Source: Singulisphaera sp045290345
GTDB lineage: Bacteria > Planctomycetota > Planctomycetia > Isosphaerales > Isosphaeraceae
Direction of reading: 5' to 3'
NCBI RefSeq assembly: GCF_045290345.1
Contig: NZ_CP155447.1
Span: forward strand, 8,990,001 to 9,054,000
DNA: 64,000 bases
A program made the position numbers and the translations under genes. Positions within the stretch are counted from its first letter, which is position 1. Every line of letters begins with the position of its first letter. This document shows, in pieces, positions 35,848 through 45,212 of this stretch. Under the pieces are notes generated by a model, which saw only the letters and a program-made list of their open reading frames with translations, was not told the DNA's origin and searched no databases.

Positions 35848-37149
35848 TTGTTACAAGTCAAAACCAGCCGCACACGACCCGTCCCGACCGTGGCTCGAGA
35901 CTCGATTATCGTGGAGGGCGTCTCGAAGCGCTACCACCTAGGTTGCCGAGCGAGCGAGCGAGTTGATTCGCTACGAGAGGCGATCATGCTCGCGGCCGCC
36001 GCCCCATGGAACCGCCTCCGCGGGATCGGGCGACGAGATTCCACGGAGCCTCGGGGTTCAACCGACGTGCTCTGGTCGCTGAAAGATGTCTCATTCCGTG
36101 TTGGACGGGGTGAGGCAATCGGTGTGATTGGCCGCAACGGCGCGGGGAAGTCGACTCTCCTGAAGATCCTGAGTCAAATCACAGCCCCGACCACCGGTTC
36201 CATCAAGCTTTTCGGGCGTGTGGGCAGTCTGCTGGAAGTTGGCACAGGCTTTCACCCCGAGCTGACTGGGAGGGAGAATGTTTATCTCAACGGTGCAATT
36301 ATTGGCATGAGTCGGAGTGAGATCTCACGTAAGTTTGATCAGATCGTAGAATTCGCCGAGGTTGATCGATTCATTGATACCCCTGTGAAGCGATATTCCA
36401 GCGGCATGTACGTTCGATTGGCGTTTGCCGTCGCGGCACACATGGAGCCTGAGATTCTGCTGATTGATGAAGTCCTTTCAGTGGGTGACCTGGCGTTCCA
36501 GAGGAAATGCATGGAGCATGTCAAACGGCTCCAAAAGCGTGACGTGACGCTCCTTTTCGTCTCCCACAATATGTTCTCCATCAAGGCGATCTGCGATCGG
36601 TCGATCTATCTCTCCGAGGGCAAGGTCGTCTTCGACGGTCGTACGGATGAAGCGATCCGGCTCTACGACCAAGAAGGACGCCTGGAGATGGCGACCTGGG
36701 CGCAGGCGATGGTGGGTTCAGATCCCACGAAACAGCCAATTTATATCACCGATATTGAAACCATGAATGAGGCCGGCGAGTCGCGCACCTTGTTTGATCA
36801 CGGCGAAAGGATTCGGATCCGCCTGCATTTCGATGCGCAAGAAACCTTGCACGAGCCAAATTTCAATGTGGCTCTGATCCGGTCGGATGATGTGGCTTGT
36901 TGCAACTACAACACCGCGATGGACAAGTTTTCGACCGCCACGGTTTCGGGCGCTGGCGTTATCGAACTCCTCACACCTCCGATCAAGCTCGTCTCGGAAC
37001 TATACTCAATCCAGGTCCTGGTTTGGGACGCCTCGTTCCAACGACTTTACTGCGCACAAGTTGGTAAAAATATTCATATTCGGCATCCCGAGTTGAACAC
37101 CGAGTTCGGCGTTTTTCATGAGTCCGCCGAATGGAGTTGGGAAGGGTGA
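35848..37149 (+). CDS. ABC polysaccharide export ATPase with C-terminal Wzt-like domain
   Basis: A 433-residue ATP-binding protein. The nucleotide-binding domain shows Walker A GRNGAGKST, the signature YSSGMYVRLAFAVAA, Walker B ILLIDEVLSVGD and a switch His in LFVSHN. Residues from about 290 form a beta-sandwich extension of Wzt_C type, which in O-antigen exporters recognises the modified non-reducing end of the glycan. A TTG start at 35848 follows GATAGGG; no in-frame ATG lies before the domain. Together with the permease at 26538 it forms the exporter. Presence of the extension predicts that the polymer carries a capping modification, which may be the methyl, formyl or similar group made by neighbouring genes. 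Confidence 0.92.
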   Translation: MLQVKTSRTRPVPTVARDSIIVEGVSKRYHLGCRASERVDSLREAIMLAAAAPWNRLRGIGRRDSTEPRGSTDVLWSLKDVSFRVGRGEAIGVIGRNGAGKSTLLKILSQITAPTTGSIKLFGRVGSLLEVGTGFHPELTGRENVYLNGAIIGMSRSEISRKFDQIVEFAEVDRFIDTPVKRYSSGMYVRLAFAVAAHMEPEILLIDEVLSVGDLAFQRKCMEHVKRLQKRDVTLLFVSHNMFSIKAICDRSIYLSEGKVVFDGRTDEAIRLYDQEGRLEMATWAQAMVGSDPTKQPIYITDIETMNEAGESRTLFDHGERIRIRLHFDAQETLHEPNFNVALIRSDDVACCNYNTAMDKFSTATVSGAGVIELLTPPIKLVSELYSIQVLVWDASFQRLYCAQVGKNIHIRHPELNTEFGVFHESAEWSWEG

Positions 37150-37448
37150 ACGGCATTCGCTCCCCGAACCTCTCGAACCAGTCAAGTCTGGAAATTGAGA
37201 CGAGTTTTCATTGGCGAGCCCGAAGGACCGTTATTGACCCGATGACTGGGCGAGCGCCGCGAACCGTTCTTGGTCTGCCTGAGAAGACAGCGGGAACGGT
37301 TTCCGCATTGGTTGCGTTTCCTGGAACCGCGGGCAACCTGCCCCCATTCGAGCTTCGTGGTGAAGGCCGCGTAGTCGACCTTCGCTACCCGCGCTAACGC
37401 CAACTCGCGATTATCCTCATCTCAGCCTACCTGGTAAAGGACAACTTG

Positions 37449-40400
37449 ATGTTCAAACGCAACCGACGCCTTCGGCTGGCTGGCGATTTGCGACGATTTA
37501 TGGCTCGTCCAAGCCTGGAGCCGCTCGAGGAGAAGATTCTCTTTGCCGTCAATCCCATCATCGCTGAGAATCAACTGCCAGGAACTCCCCAAAGCGAATG
37601 GGACATTCTTGGCTCGGGTGACACCTCAATTCAAGGGTTTGCGACCGACATCAGTGTCGACCAGGGCCAGACAGTCTCGTTCAAGATTAACGATTCCGCC
37701 ATTGCCCCTTATCTCATTGATATTTACAGAATGGGCTACTACCAGGGGAACGGTGCCCGCAAGGTGGCGACGATTCCTTCGTCCCAAACGTTGCGAGTTG
37801 CTCAACCGGCTCCACTCACCGACTCTTCGACGGGGCTCATTGACGCGGGCAATTGGTCGGTCACCGCTTCGTGGGCGGTGCCTTCCACTGCCACGTCCGG
37901 GATTTACCTTGCCAGATTGAAGCGTGAGGATACTGGAGGTGCGAGCTTCATCTACTTTGTCGTACGAGACGACGATGGGCACTCTGACCTCTTGTTCCAG
38001 ACCTCGGACACGACCTGGCAAGCCTACAACGACTGGGGCGGAGCGAGCTTTTACACCGGCCCACTCGGAGCGAATCCGAGCCGCGCCTATAAGATTAGCT
38101 ATAACCGGCCGTTTATGACCCGGACGAGCACCTACGGCGGGCGAGATTTCGTTTTTGGCGAAGAGTACCCCATGGTTCGCTGGTTAGAAGCCAATGGGTA
38201 CAACGTGAGTTACTTCACCGGCATGGACAGCGATCGTTACGGCGCGGAGATTCTCGAACACCAAGGTTTCCTGTCGGTGGGTCACGACGAGTATTGGTCC
38301 GGAGGGCAGCGAGCCAACGTTGAGGCCGCCCGGGATGCCGGCGTGAATCTCGCATTCTTCAGCGCCAACGAGGTCTACTGGAAGACGCGATGGGAACCGA
38401 GTATTGACGCCTCTCATACCCCCTATCGCACCTTGGTTTGCTACAAGGAGACCATTGCGGCCGCCAAGATCGATCCCTTGCCGAACGTCTGGACGGGCAC
38501 CTGGCGCGATCCGCGCTATCGGACGGTCGGGGACGGCGGGCTCTCGGAGAATTCGCTAACAGGACAAATCTGGGTGGTCAACCGTGGTCCTGCCATGGAG
38601 ACGGGGACGTCCTTTACGGTTCCCGAAGCTGACGGTAAGTTACGGTTTTGGCGGAATACCGCTGTGGCTGCCCTGGCGCCTGGCCAGACCGCAACTCTGG
38701 GGGACAAGGTACTCGGCTACGAATGGGATGAAGATCGTGACAATGAATTCCGTCCCGACGGCTTAATTCGCATGTCGTCGACCACCCAAGACGTTCCGCA
38801 ACTCCTCGATGACAGTTATGTGAATTGCCCATTCGGTGGCTCTGGTGCGAATCCTGGAGGCGTCTGCGCTTCCTGTGGTTGTGTTGTTAGACCGGGGACG
38901 GCGACTCATTCCCTGACACTTTATCGTGCCAGCAGCGGAGCGCTCGTCTTCGGCGCGGGAACCGTTCAATGGTCATGGGGCCTGGACGGGACCCATGATG
39001 GCGGTCCGACAACGCCCGATCAGAGCATGCGCCAGGCCACTTTGAACTTGTTCGCCGATATGGGCGTTCAGCCCGGCACGATTCAGTCTGGCCTGGTCTA
39101 CGCCACGATGACGACCGATGCCATTGGCCCGACATCGGTGATCACTTCACCCTCGGCCGGGACCAACCTCCAGGTTGGCGTGCCGATCACGATTACGGGG
39201 ACTGCCTCCGATACGGGCGGCGGTCGAGTGGGGGGCATCGAGGTCTCGGTGGATGGCGGCAAAACATGGCGGCGTGCTCTGGGACGTGAGAACTGGACCT
39301 ATTCCTGGACGCCGACGATCAGCGGCCTGATCCTCATTCAGAGCCGTGCCACGGATGATAGCGCGAATATCGGGGCTCCTTCGGCTAGCCTCTCGGTAAA
39401 CGTCTCGCTCCTGGCCACGCCTTCGACCGGACTGGTCGCGTCCTTCAACTTCAACGCGGGAAGTGGAACGACCGTGACCGACATCTCGGGCTTTGGAAAC
39501 AATGGGTCCATCTCGAACGCGACCTGGTCCACAAGCGGCCATGCCGGCTCCGCGCTCTCGTTCAACGGCACGAACAGTTGGGTCACTATCGCCAACTCCT
39601 CCTCCCTGAACCTGAGTAGTGGGATGACGCTGGAAGCCTGGGTGCGGCCCTCCAACACCAATTCTTCCAATCCGATTCTGGTGAAAGAAGGCAACGGAAC
39701 CGCGCCTTATGCCTTGTATGCTTCCGACCCTGTCATGCCGGTTGCCTTCCTCAATGCGAACAGCGCCACGAGTACCGCTGCGCCGTCGTACCAGTCGCTG
39801 GTGGCGAACACCTGGAACCACGTGGCTGCCACTTACGATGGGACCACGCTTCGCCTCTACGTCAACGGAGCCTTGATGAGTCAGGCCAACCCGACCGCCG
39901 GAATTTTGTCGTCGACCGGCGCGCTTCGGATCGGAGGAGACTCCGTTTTCTCTAACGAGTTTTTCAACGGGCTCATCGATGATGTTCGTGTCTATAACCG
40001 TGCCCTAAGCTTGGCGGAAGTTCAAACCGATATGAGCACGCCGGTTGGTGGCGTGATGGATAGTACGGCGCCGACCGCCTCGATCTCTTCGCCGGCCGCC
40101 TCGGCGACGCTCGTCGGAACGAACACGATCGTGGCGAACGTGTCGGACAACACGGGCATCGCCGGAGTCCAGTTCCTGATCAATGGGACCCCCGTTGGCG
40201 TGGAAGATATCGCCGCTCCGTTCTCATTGGCCTGGAATACCACGAAAGTTGCCAATGGCAGCTATGTTCTTTCCTCGCGGGCACGTGACATGGCCGGGAA
40301 CTTCACGACCTCCAGCGGGGTCACGGTCACGGTGAACAACCCAGCAGACCTCACCGCTCCGACGGTCCGCCTTACGACTCCTTACACCAACTCCACGGTC

Positions 40401-43373
40401 GGCGGCCAGTTCGTACTCGGAGCATTCGCCAGCGATAATATCGGTATCACCGGTGTGCAGTTCAAAGCCAACGGCGCCAATCTCGGGGCGATGGACTCCA
40501 CGGCCCCGTACCGACTGAACGCATCACTCTCAGCGGGCACCTACACCATCACGGCCGTTGCGACAGACGCTCGCGGTAACCAGACGACTTCGGCACCCTT
40601 CACGCTGACAGTTGACCTGGCTGCCCCCACCATAACTAGCCAGTCGCCTGTACCAGGCGCCACGAACGTCGCCACCAACTCCGGGGTGAGGGTCACATTT
40701 AATGAACCAATCCGGCCCGATACGCTCCGGATATCGCTCACCGGGCCCGATGGTGCGAGCCCTGGGATCGTCCAGTATGATTTCAGCACAAATACAGCGA
40801 GATTCGTGAATTTTGCGGAATTGGATCCGTCGACGACCTACACGGCCAGCGTCAACGGAGTGACCGACCTTGCCGGCAATATCCTGAGTCCCTTCTCTTG
40901 GACTTTTACGACCGCGAGTGTCATCAACGGCACGTCACTCTGGGAGGGGGAGCCGACTCCCGACGTCGCGTCCGAAACCGACAGGAGTGCCGTTGAAGTT
41001 GGCCTGAAGTTCACCAGCGACACGAGCGGATTCATTACTGGCGCTCGCTTCTACAAGGGACCCTCCAACACCGGCGCGCACGTCGCCCACCTCTGGAGCG
41101 CGACGGGGACCCTACTTGCGACCGCCCCCTTCATCGGGGAGACCCCCACCGGCTGGCAGCAAGTCCTTTTCGCCACCCCGGTCGCGATCGCCGCCAATAC
41201 GACCTATGTCATTTCGTACTTCGCCCCTGTGGGTGGCTATGCCCTCAATAGTGGTTATTTCACCAATAAAGGATTTGATAATCGGAATCTCCATGCTCCG
41301 TCCAGCGCGACAAGCGGTGGCAACGGAGTTTATAAGTACGGAAGTAGCGGCGGATTCCCCAACGCAACCTATAATGGGAGCAATTACTGGGTCGATCCGA
41401 TCTTCTCCACTGCTGCCTCCCCACCCGTTGACTCCACACCTCCTACCGTCACCACGCGCACCCCGGTCGCGAACGCGACCGACGTATCCAGCGCCATCGT
41501 GATATCGGCGACCTTCAACGAAACGCTCCTGGCCGGAACCGCCATGATCTCGCTGACGGGTCCTGGGGGAGCTGTCGCGGGTTCGGTCACCTATGACAAC
41601 GCCACAAACACGGTCAGGTTCACTCCCTCGGCTTCACTCAACGCTCTGACCACCTACACCGTCACGGTCAGTGGCGCGAGGGATCTCGCGAACAACGCCA
41701 TGGCGAGCCTCTCCTGGAACTTCTCAACGGCTGCCGCTTCCACCACACGCTCGCTCTGGAACAACTCGGTAGTTCCCATCGTGGCGTCCGATAGCGACAC
41801 GAGCGCCGTTGAAGTCGGCGTGAAGTTTACCAGCGACACCGTCGGAACCATCACCGGCGTTCGGTTCTACAAAGGACCGACCAATTCTGGCGTTCACGTT
41901 GCGCACCTCTGGAGCGCCACGGGAACCTTGCTCGCCTCCGCCAACTTCATCGGGGAAACCGCCACCGGCTGGCAGCAAGCCTTCTTCACTACACCGGTCG
42001 CGATCACCGCTAATACGACTTATGTGGTTTCGTACTACGCACCGGTGGGTGGCTATGCCGTCGATAACGGTTACTTCACCACCAAGGGGTACGACAATGG
42101 GAACCTCCACGCTCCGTCCAGCGCGGTAAGCGGTGGCAACGGAGTCTATAAGTACGGAAGCGGCGGCGGGTTCCCCACCGAGACGTACCTCGGTAGCAAT
42201 TACTGGGTCGATCCGATCTTCACCGGCACCGCCCTTGACACGACGCCTCCCACTGTCACCACGCGGACCCCGGTCGCGAATGCGACCGACGTTTCCAGCG
42301 TCATCGTGATATCGGCGACCTTCAACGAAACGCTCCTGGCCGGAACCGCCATGATCTCGCTGACGGGTCCTGGGGGAGCTGTCGCGGGTTCGGTCACCTA
42401 TGACAACGCCACAAACACGGTCAGGTTCACTCCCTCGGCTTCACTCAACGCTCTGACCACCTACACCGTCACGGTCAGTGGCGCGAGGGATCTCGCGAAC
42501 AACGCCATGGCGAGCCTCTCCTGGAACTTCTCAACGGCTGCCGCTTCCACGACACGTTCGCTCTGGAACAACTCGGTGGTTCCCACTGTGACGTCTGAAA
42601 GCGACACGAACGCCGTAGAGGTCGGCGTGAAGTTTACCAGCGACACCGCCGGATTCATCACCGGCGTTCGGTTCTACAAAGGACCGACCAATTCTGGCGT
42701 TCACGTTGCGCACCTCTGGAGCGCCACGGGAACCTTGCTCGCCTCCGCCAACTTCATCGGGGAAACCGCCACCGGCTGGCAGCAAGCCTTCTTCACTACA
42801 CCGGTCGCGATCACCGCCAATACGACTTATGTGGTTTCGTACTACGCACCAGTGGGGGGGTATGCCGTTGACAATGGTTACTTTACGACCAATGGGGTCA
42901 ACAATGGGAACCTCCACGCTCCGTCCAGCGCGGTAAGCGGTGGCAACGGAGTCTATAAGTACGGAAGCGGCGGCGGGTTCCCCACCGAGACGTACCTCGG
43001 TAGCAATTACTGGGTTGACCCCATCTTCTCCAGCGGTTCTCTCGCCACCGAGTTCACCGACTCGACGCCCCCCACCATCATCGCGCAGACCCCGGATGAG
43101 AACGCGGCCGACATCGCCATCACCTCGGCCGTTTCGGCGACCTTCAGCGAACCGCTCCAGGCCGGAACTGTTGTGATGACGCTGACCGGCCCTGCGGGAG
43201 TTGTCTCGGGATCGGTCAGTTATGACAACACCACAAGAACGGCAATCCTGATTCCATTGGCTCCACTAGTGTCCCAGGCCACTTATCTCGTGAACGTCAG
43301 TGGGGCGAAGGACCTCGAGGACAACGTGATGGAGGGCCTCTCCTGGACCTTTACAACGGCCGCCGTGTCGTAG
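37449..43373 (+). CDS. Giant LEPR-XLL multidomain surface protein (dimethylformamidase-beta-like, LamG, Ig, DUF4082)
   Basis: A 1974-residue exported protein. The leader ends in LEPLEEKILFA, a LEPR-XLL-type motif. Domains in order: residues about 35-550, related to the large subunit of N,N-dimethylformamidase (DDDGHSDLLFQTSDTTWQAY, SVGHDEYWSGGQR); 560-650, an Ig-like repeat; 656-864, a LamG/concanavalin-type domain (SGMTLEAWVRP, LIDDVRVYNRALS); 870-1055, two Ig-like repeats; then three pairs of SbsA-type Ig plus DUF4082 (SDT.GFITG.RFYKGP); and a last Ig domain. The ATG at 37449 follows AAAGGA at 37436-37441. The protein lies straight after the ABC exporter gene. A role in binding or processing surface glycan is inferred. 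It has an unusual Cys-rich insertion encoded near 38825-38895. Confidence 0.92.
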   Translation: MFKRNRRLRLAGDLRRFMARPSLEPLEEKILFAVNPIIAENQLPGTPQSEWDILGSGDTSIQGFATDISVDQGQTVSFKINDSAIAPYLIDIYRMGYYQGNGARKVATIPSSQTLRVAQPAPLTDSSTGLIDAGNWSVTASWAVPSTATSGIYLARLKREDTGGASFIYFVVRDDDGHSDLLFQTSDTTWQAYNDWGGASFYTGPLGANPSRAYKISYNRPFMTRTSTYGGRDFVFGEEYPMVRWLEANGYNVSYFTGMDSDRYGAEILEHQGFLSVGHDEYWSGGQRANVEAARDAGVNLAFFSANEVYWKTRWEPSIDASHTPYRTLVCYKETIAAAKIDPLPNVWTGTWRDPRYRTVGDGGLSENSLTGQIWVVNRGPAMETGTSFTVPEADGKLRFWRNTAVAALAPGQTATLGDKVLGYEWDEDRDNEFRPDGLIRMSSTTQDVPQLLDDSYVNCPFGGSGANPGGVCASCGCVVRPGTATHSLTLYRASSGALVFGAGTVQWSWGLDGTHDGGPTTPDQSMRQATLNLFADMGVQPGTIQSGLVYATMTTDAIGPTSVITSPSAGTNLQVGVPITITGTASDTGGGRVGGIEVSVDGGKTWRRALGRENWTYSWTPTISGLILIQSRATDDSANIGAPSASLSVNVSLLATPSTGLVASFNFNAGSGTTVTDISGFGNNGSISNATWSTSGHAGSALSFNGTNSWVTIANSSSLNLSSGMTLEAWVRPSNTNSSNPILVKEGNGTAPYALYASDPVMPVAFLNANSATSTAAPSYQSLVANTWNHVAATYDGTTLRLYVNGALMSQANPTAGILSSTGALRIGGDSVFSNEFFNGLIDDVRVYNRALSLAEVQTDMSTPVGGVMDSTAPTASISSPAASATLVGTNTIVANVSDNTGIAGVQFLINGTPVGVEDIAAPFSLAWNTTKVANGSYVLSSRARDMAGNFTTSSGVTVTVNNPADLTAPTVRLTTPYTNSTVGGQFVLGAFASDNIGITGVQFKANGANLGAMDSTAPYRLNASLSAGTYTITAVATDARGNQTTSAPFTLTVDLAAPTITSQSPVPGATNVATNSGVRVTFNEPIRPDTLRISLTGPDGASPGIVQYDFSTNTARFVNFAELDPSTTYTASVNGVTDLAGNILSPFSWTFTTASVINGTSLWEGEPTPDVASETDRSAVEVGLKFTSDTSGFITGARFYKGPSNTGAHVAHLWSATGTLLATAPFIGETPTGWQQVLFATPVAIAANTTYVISYFAPVGGYALNSGYFTNKGFDNRNLHAPSSATSGGNGVYKYGSSGGFPNATYNGSNYWVDPIFSTAASPPVDSTPPTVTTRTPVANATDVSSAIVISATFNETLLAGTAMISLTGPGGAVAGSVTYDNATNTVRFTPSASLNALTTYTVTVSGARDLANNAMASLSWNFSTAAASTTRSLWNNSVVPIVASDSDTSAVEVGVKFTSDTVGTITGVRFYKGPTNSGVHVAHLWSATGTLLASANFIGETATGWQQAFFTTPVAITANTTYVVSYYAPVGGYAVDNGYFTTKGYDNGNLHAPSSAVSGGNGVYKYGSGGGFPTETYLGSNYWVDPIFTGTALDTTPPTVTTRTPVANATDVSSVIVISATFNETLLAGTAMISLTGPGGAVAGSVTYDNATNTVRFTPSASLNALTTYTVTVSGARDLANNAMASLSWNFSTAAASTTRSLWNNSVVPTVTSESDTNAVEVGVKFTSDTAGFITGVRFYKGPTNSGVHVAHLWSATGTLLASANFIGETATGWQQAFFTTPVAITANTTYVVSYYAPVGGYAVDNGYFTTNGVNNGNLHAPSSAVSGGNGVYKYGSGGGFPTETYLGSNYWVDPIFSSGSLATEFTDSTPPTIIAQTPDENAADIAITSAVSATFSEPLQAGTVVMTLTGPAGVVSGSVSYDNTTRTAILIPLAPLVSQATYLVNVSGAKDLEDNVMEGLSWTFTTAAVS
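41439..43029 (+). repeat. Two near-identical 807-bp tandem units
   Basis: Bases from 41439 repeat at 42246 with a constant offset of 807 bases (269 codons, in frame). Each unit encodes one SbsA-type Ig domain and one DUF4082 domain. Long stretches, for example 41501-41750 against 42308-42557, look identical. An older, diverged third unit precedes them from about 40620. Confidence 0.92.
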
Positions 43374-44525
43374 GCATCGTCGTTCGGATTCCAACCAGGG
43401 CGCCTTCGGTGGCAAGCTGCTCAAATCAGGAACGTCGAGTACATCGTGAGGACCCTGGGGAGAAGCGACGGACGGCTGCCGCGATGGAGCGATTTTTGAT
43501 CACGTTGCACATTCGCGAATCCAAAACGGGTGGCCTGGGCAACCAGGCCACCCAGAAAGCCTCAATAATGCGTTGCCGATTCCCGCAACGGCCGAAGCCC
43601 GGATGACGCTCATCCCCGGTTGCAAGCCGCCCCAGTAGCTCCGAAAAGAAAAGCGAGGAGACAAGGATTCGGTGAGCTCCGTACCCGCGATCCGAGGTCG
43701 CTGGTGGCCTCGGTTGCCGCGAAATCGCTGGCACATAAGGCTTTGGCGGTGAGGCCACAACGCGACTCACGGTTCAAAAGCTGGAGAATCTTATGCAGAT
43801 TTACTGGAAAATCATATTCGTGATAAACAGATAGTAATTGAACAGAAGGCCCAGTATTCGATGGTTTGTTATCGCGACCCTATTGCAGGAAAAATGAAAT
43901 GCCGTTACAAAATAAATGCCGGATTCACTGATGTTGGGATCGAGCTGAGAGGCGCTTCGAGCTCAAATTGGCTTGTCCGCGTGGAATTCGGTAGTCATCG
44001 CACGTTGCATGCCGCTTCTCTATCGCACGAATCTCCACACGCCATTCGACGTCACGCTTACTAATGATCGGTTGTTCGATGATTTCCACGAAAAGCCTCT
44101 GGCTTGTCGTATGGGAGTGTTGCGGTTCTCCTTGGTTTTGAAGCACGGACAAGGCAAGTGGCGAACTCGCTTCCATCCAAACTGCACACGGGGGCGGTGC
44201 TCGTAATTAGTGCGTGAAAACACGATTTGAAATTATCTTTGGTATGTGATTTGCAGTGAAGAGTAATGGCATGCCGGGTGATTGGCTCGGCGATTGTCTT
44301 GGCTGATTCAAGTCGGCTGGGAGAAGTGCGGCGGAGGATCTCTCAGGTGACAGACAAAGTTGAACCTTGTTGTCTAGCTCAGTTGAGTTGTCCGTCGGAG
44401 TTGCATGATCGCACCACGAAGCCACTGAGGGTGATTGGCCGTGCCGATAAACGGTTTACCTTCATCTTCTAAGTGGGTAGGATACATGCATGGCCTTTGA
44501 GGATTAGACGGGTAAAGGGGATTGT
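43374..44525. other. Intergenic region, no recognised gene
   Basis: 1.15 kb after the giant surface protein gene. Short open frames occur but none has family motifs or a good ribosome-binding site. The region from about 43790 is richer in A and T than the flanks. The hairpin at 43528-43553 is the only clear structure. Confidence 0.55.
43528..43553 (+). terminator. Strong hairpin 155 bases after the giant gene, terminator-like without U-tract
   Basis: A perfect 11-bp GC-rich stem (43528-43538 with 43543-43553) with a GCAA tetraloop. There is no T-run after it, so intrinsic termination is uncertain; it may instead stabilise the 3' end of the long mRNA. It resembles, in position and in its GGGTGGC arm, the hairpin after the PKD gene. 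Confidence 0.5.
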
Positions 44526-44894
44526 ATGGAAAGAATTCACGTCCGATTGGCCGACGGTGAGACCTGGACTCTCACTGTCGGGGATCAATCACGGCAGGAT
44601 CCCGAACTCGACGCTCTGCTTGCCGCCGCGATAAATGCCGAGGACCAATCCGAAGCGCTCCGAGCAGAGTTGGCATTAACGATTTATCTGTTGAATCGCG
44701 ATTATGACCTTAGCCCAGATCAGCTTGCTTTGCTGTTGACCTTCACGCCGGACGATCCGGCCTTACTGGCGCTTCAAATTGCGGTTCATGATCTCGTGGT
44801 CGAGAGAATTCAGGGATATCGAGGAAAATCCGGGGTGTCGGCAACGGAGAAACCGCTTTCGGGTCGTTCCAACATAATTCCGGGTTCAATGTAA
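44526..44894 (+). CDS. Small hypothetical protein
   Basis: A 122-residue acidic protein that I do not recognise. The first 20 residues look like a beta hairpin (ERIHVRLADGETWTLTVG), and residues 28-95 look helical, with LALTIYLLNRDYDLSPDQLALLLTF. No signal peptide or membrane segment is present. TAAAGGGG lies some eight bases before the ATG, and codon use is like that of neighbouring genes, which supports a real gene. The FHA protein gene follows 318 bases later on the same strand, so a functional link is possible but untested. Confidence 0.6.
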   Translation: MERIHVRLADGETWTLTVGDQSRQDPELDALLAAAINAEDQSEALRAELALTIYLLNRDYDLSPDQLALLLTFTPDDPALLALQIAVHDLVVERIQGYRGKSGVSATEKPLSGRSNIIPGSM

Positions 44895-45212
44895 AGCGAC
44901 GCAAAACATCCAAGGATGAGTGATCGCAGCAGGCGAAAAGATTGTGGTCATGAGTTCTGGGAAGCGATAAAATTACGGCATGTAGAAGTACCGAAAACGT
45001 AGCGATGCGCTAAATCTTGTCATGGGGTGAGTGCTCGACGATTTTCCGTGAATTTGACCGGTTGGTTTGCTTGGTCGTCAATGTAATCAACCGGCGCCGA
45101 TTTCAGGCAGACGTCGATCCGGTTCGGCGGAGCAAGTCTCCGAGCCGACCCGTTGAGATTCACCACCCGGCTTTCGGTGAGTCAAGGACGACGTGATTCG
45201 GGCGATTCTGAT
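44895..45212. other. Intergenic region before the FHA gene
   Basis: 318 bases, moderately AT-rich in the first part. No gene, terminator hairpin or known motif was recognised. Confidence 0.5.
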
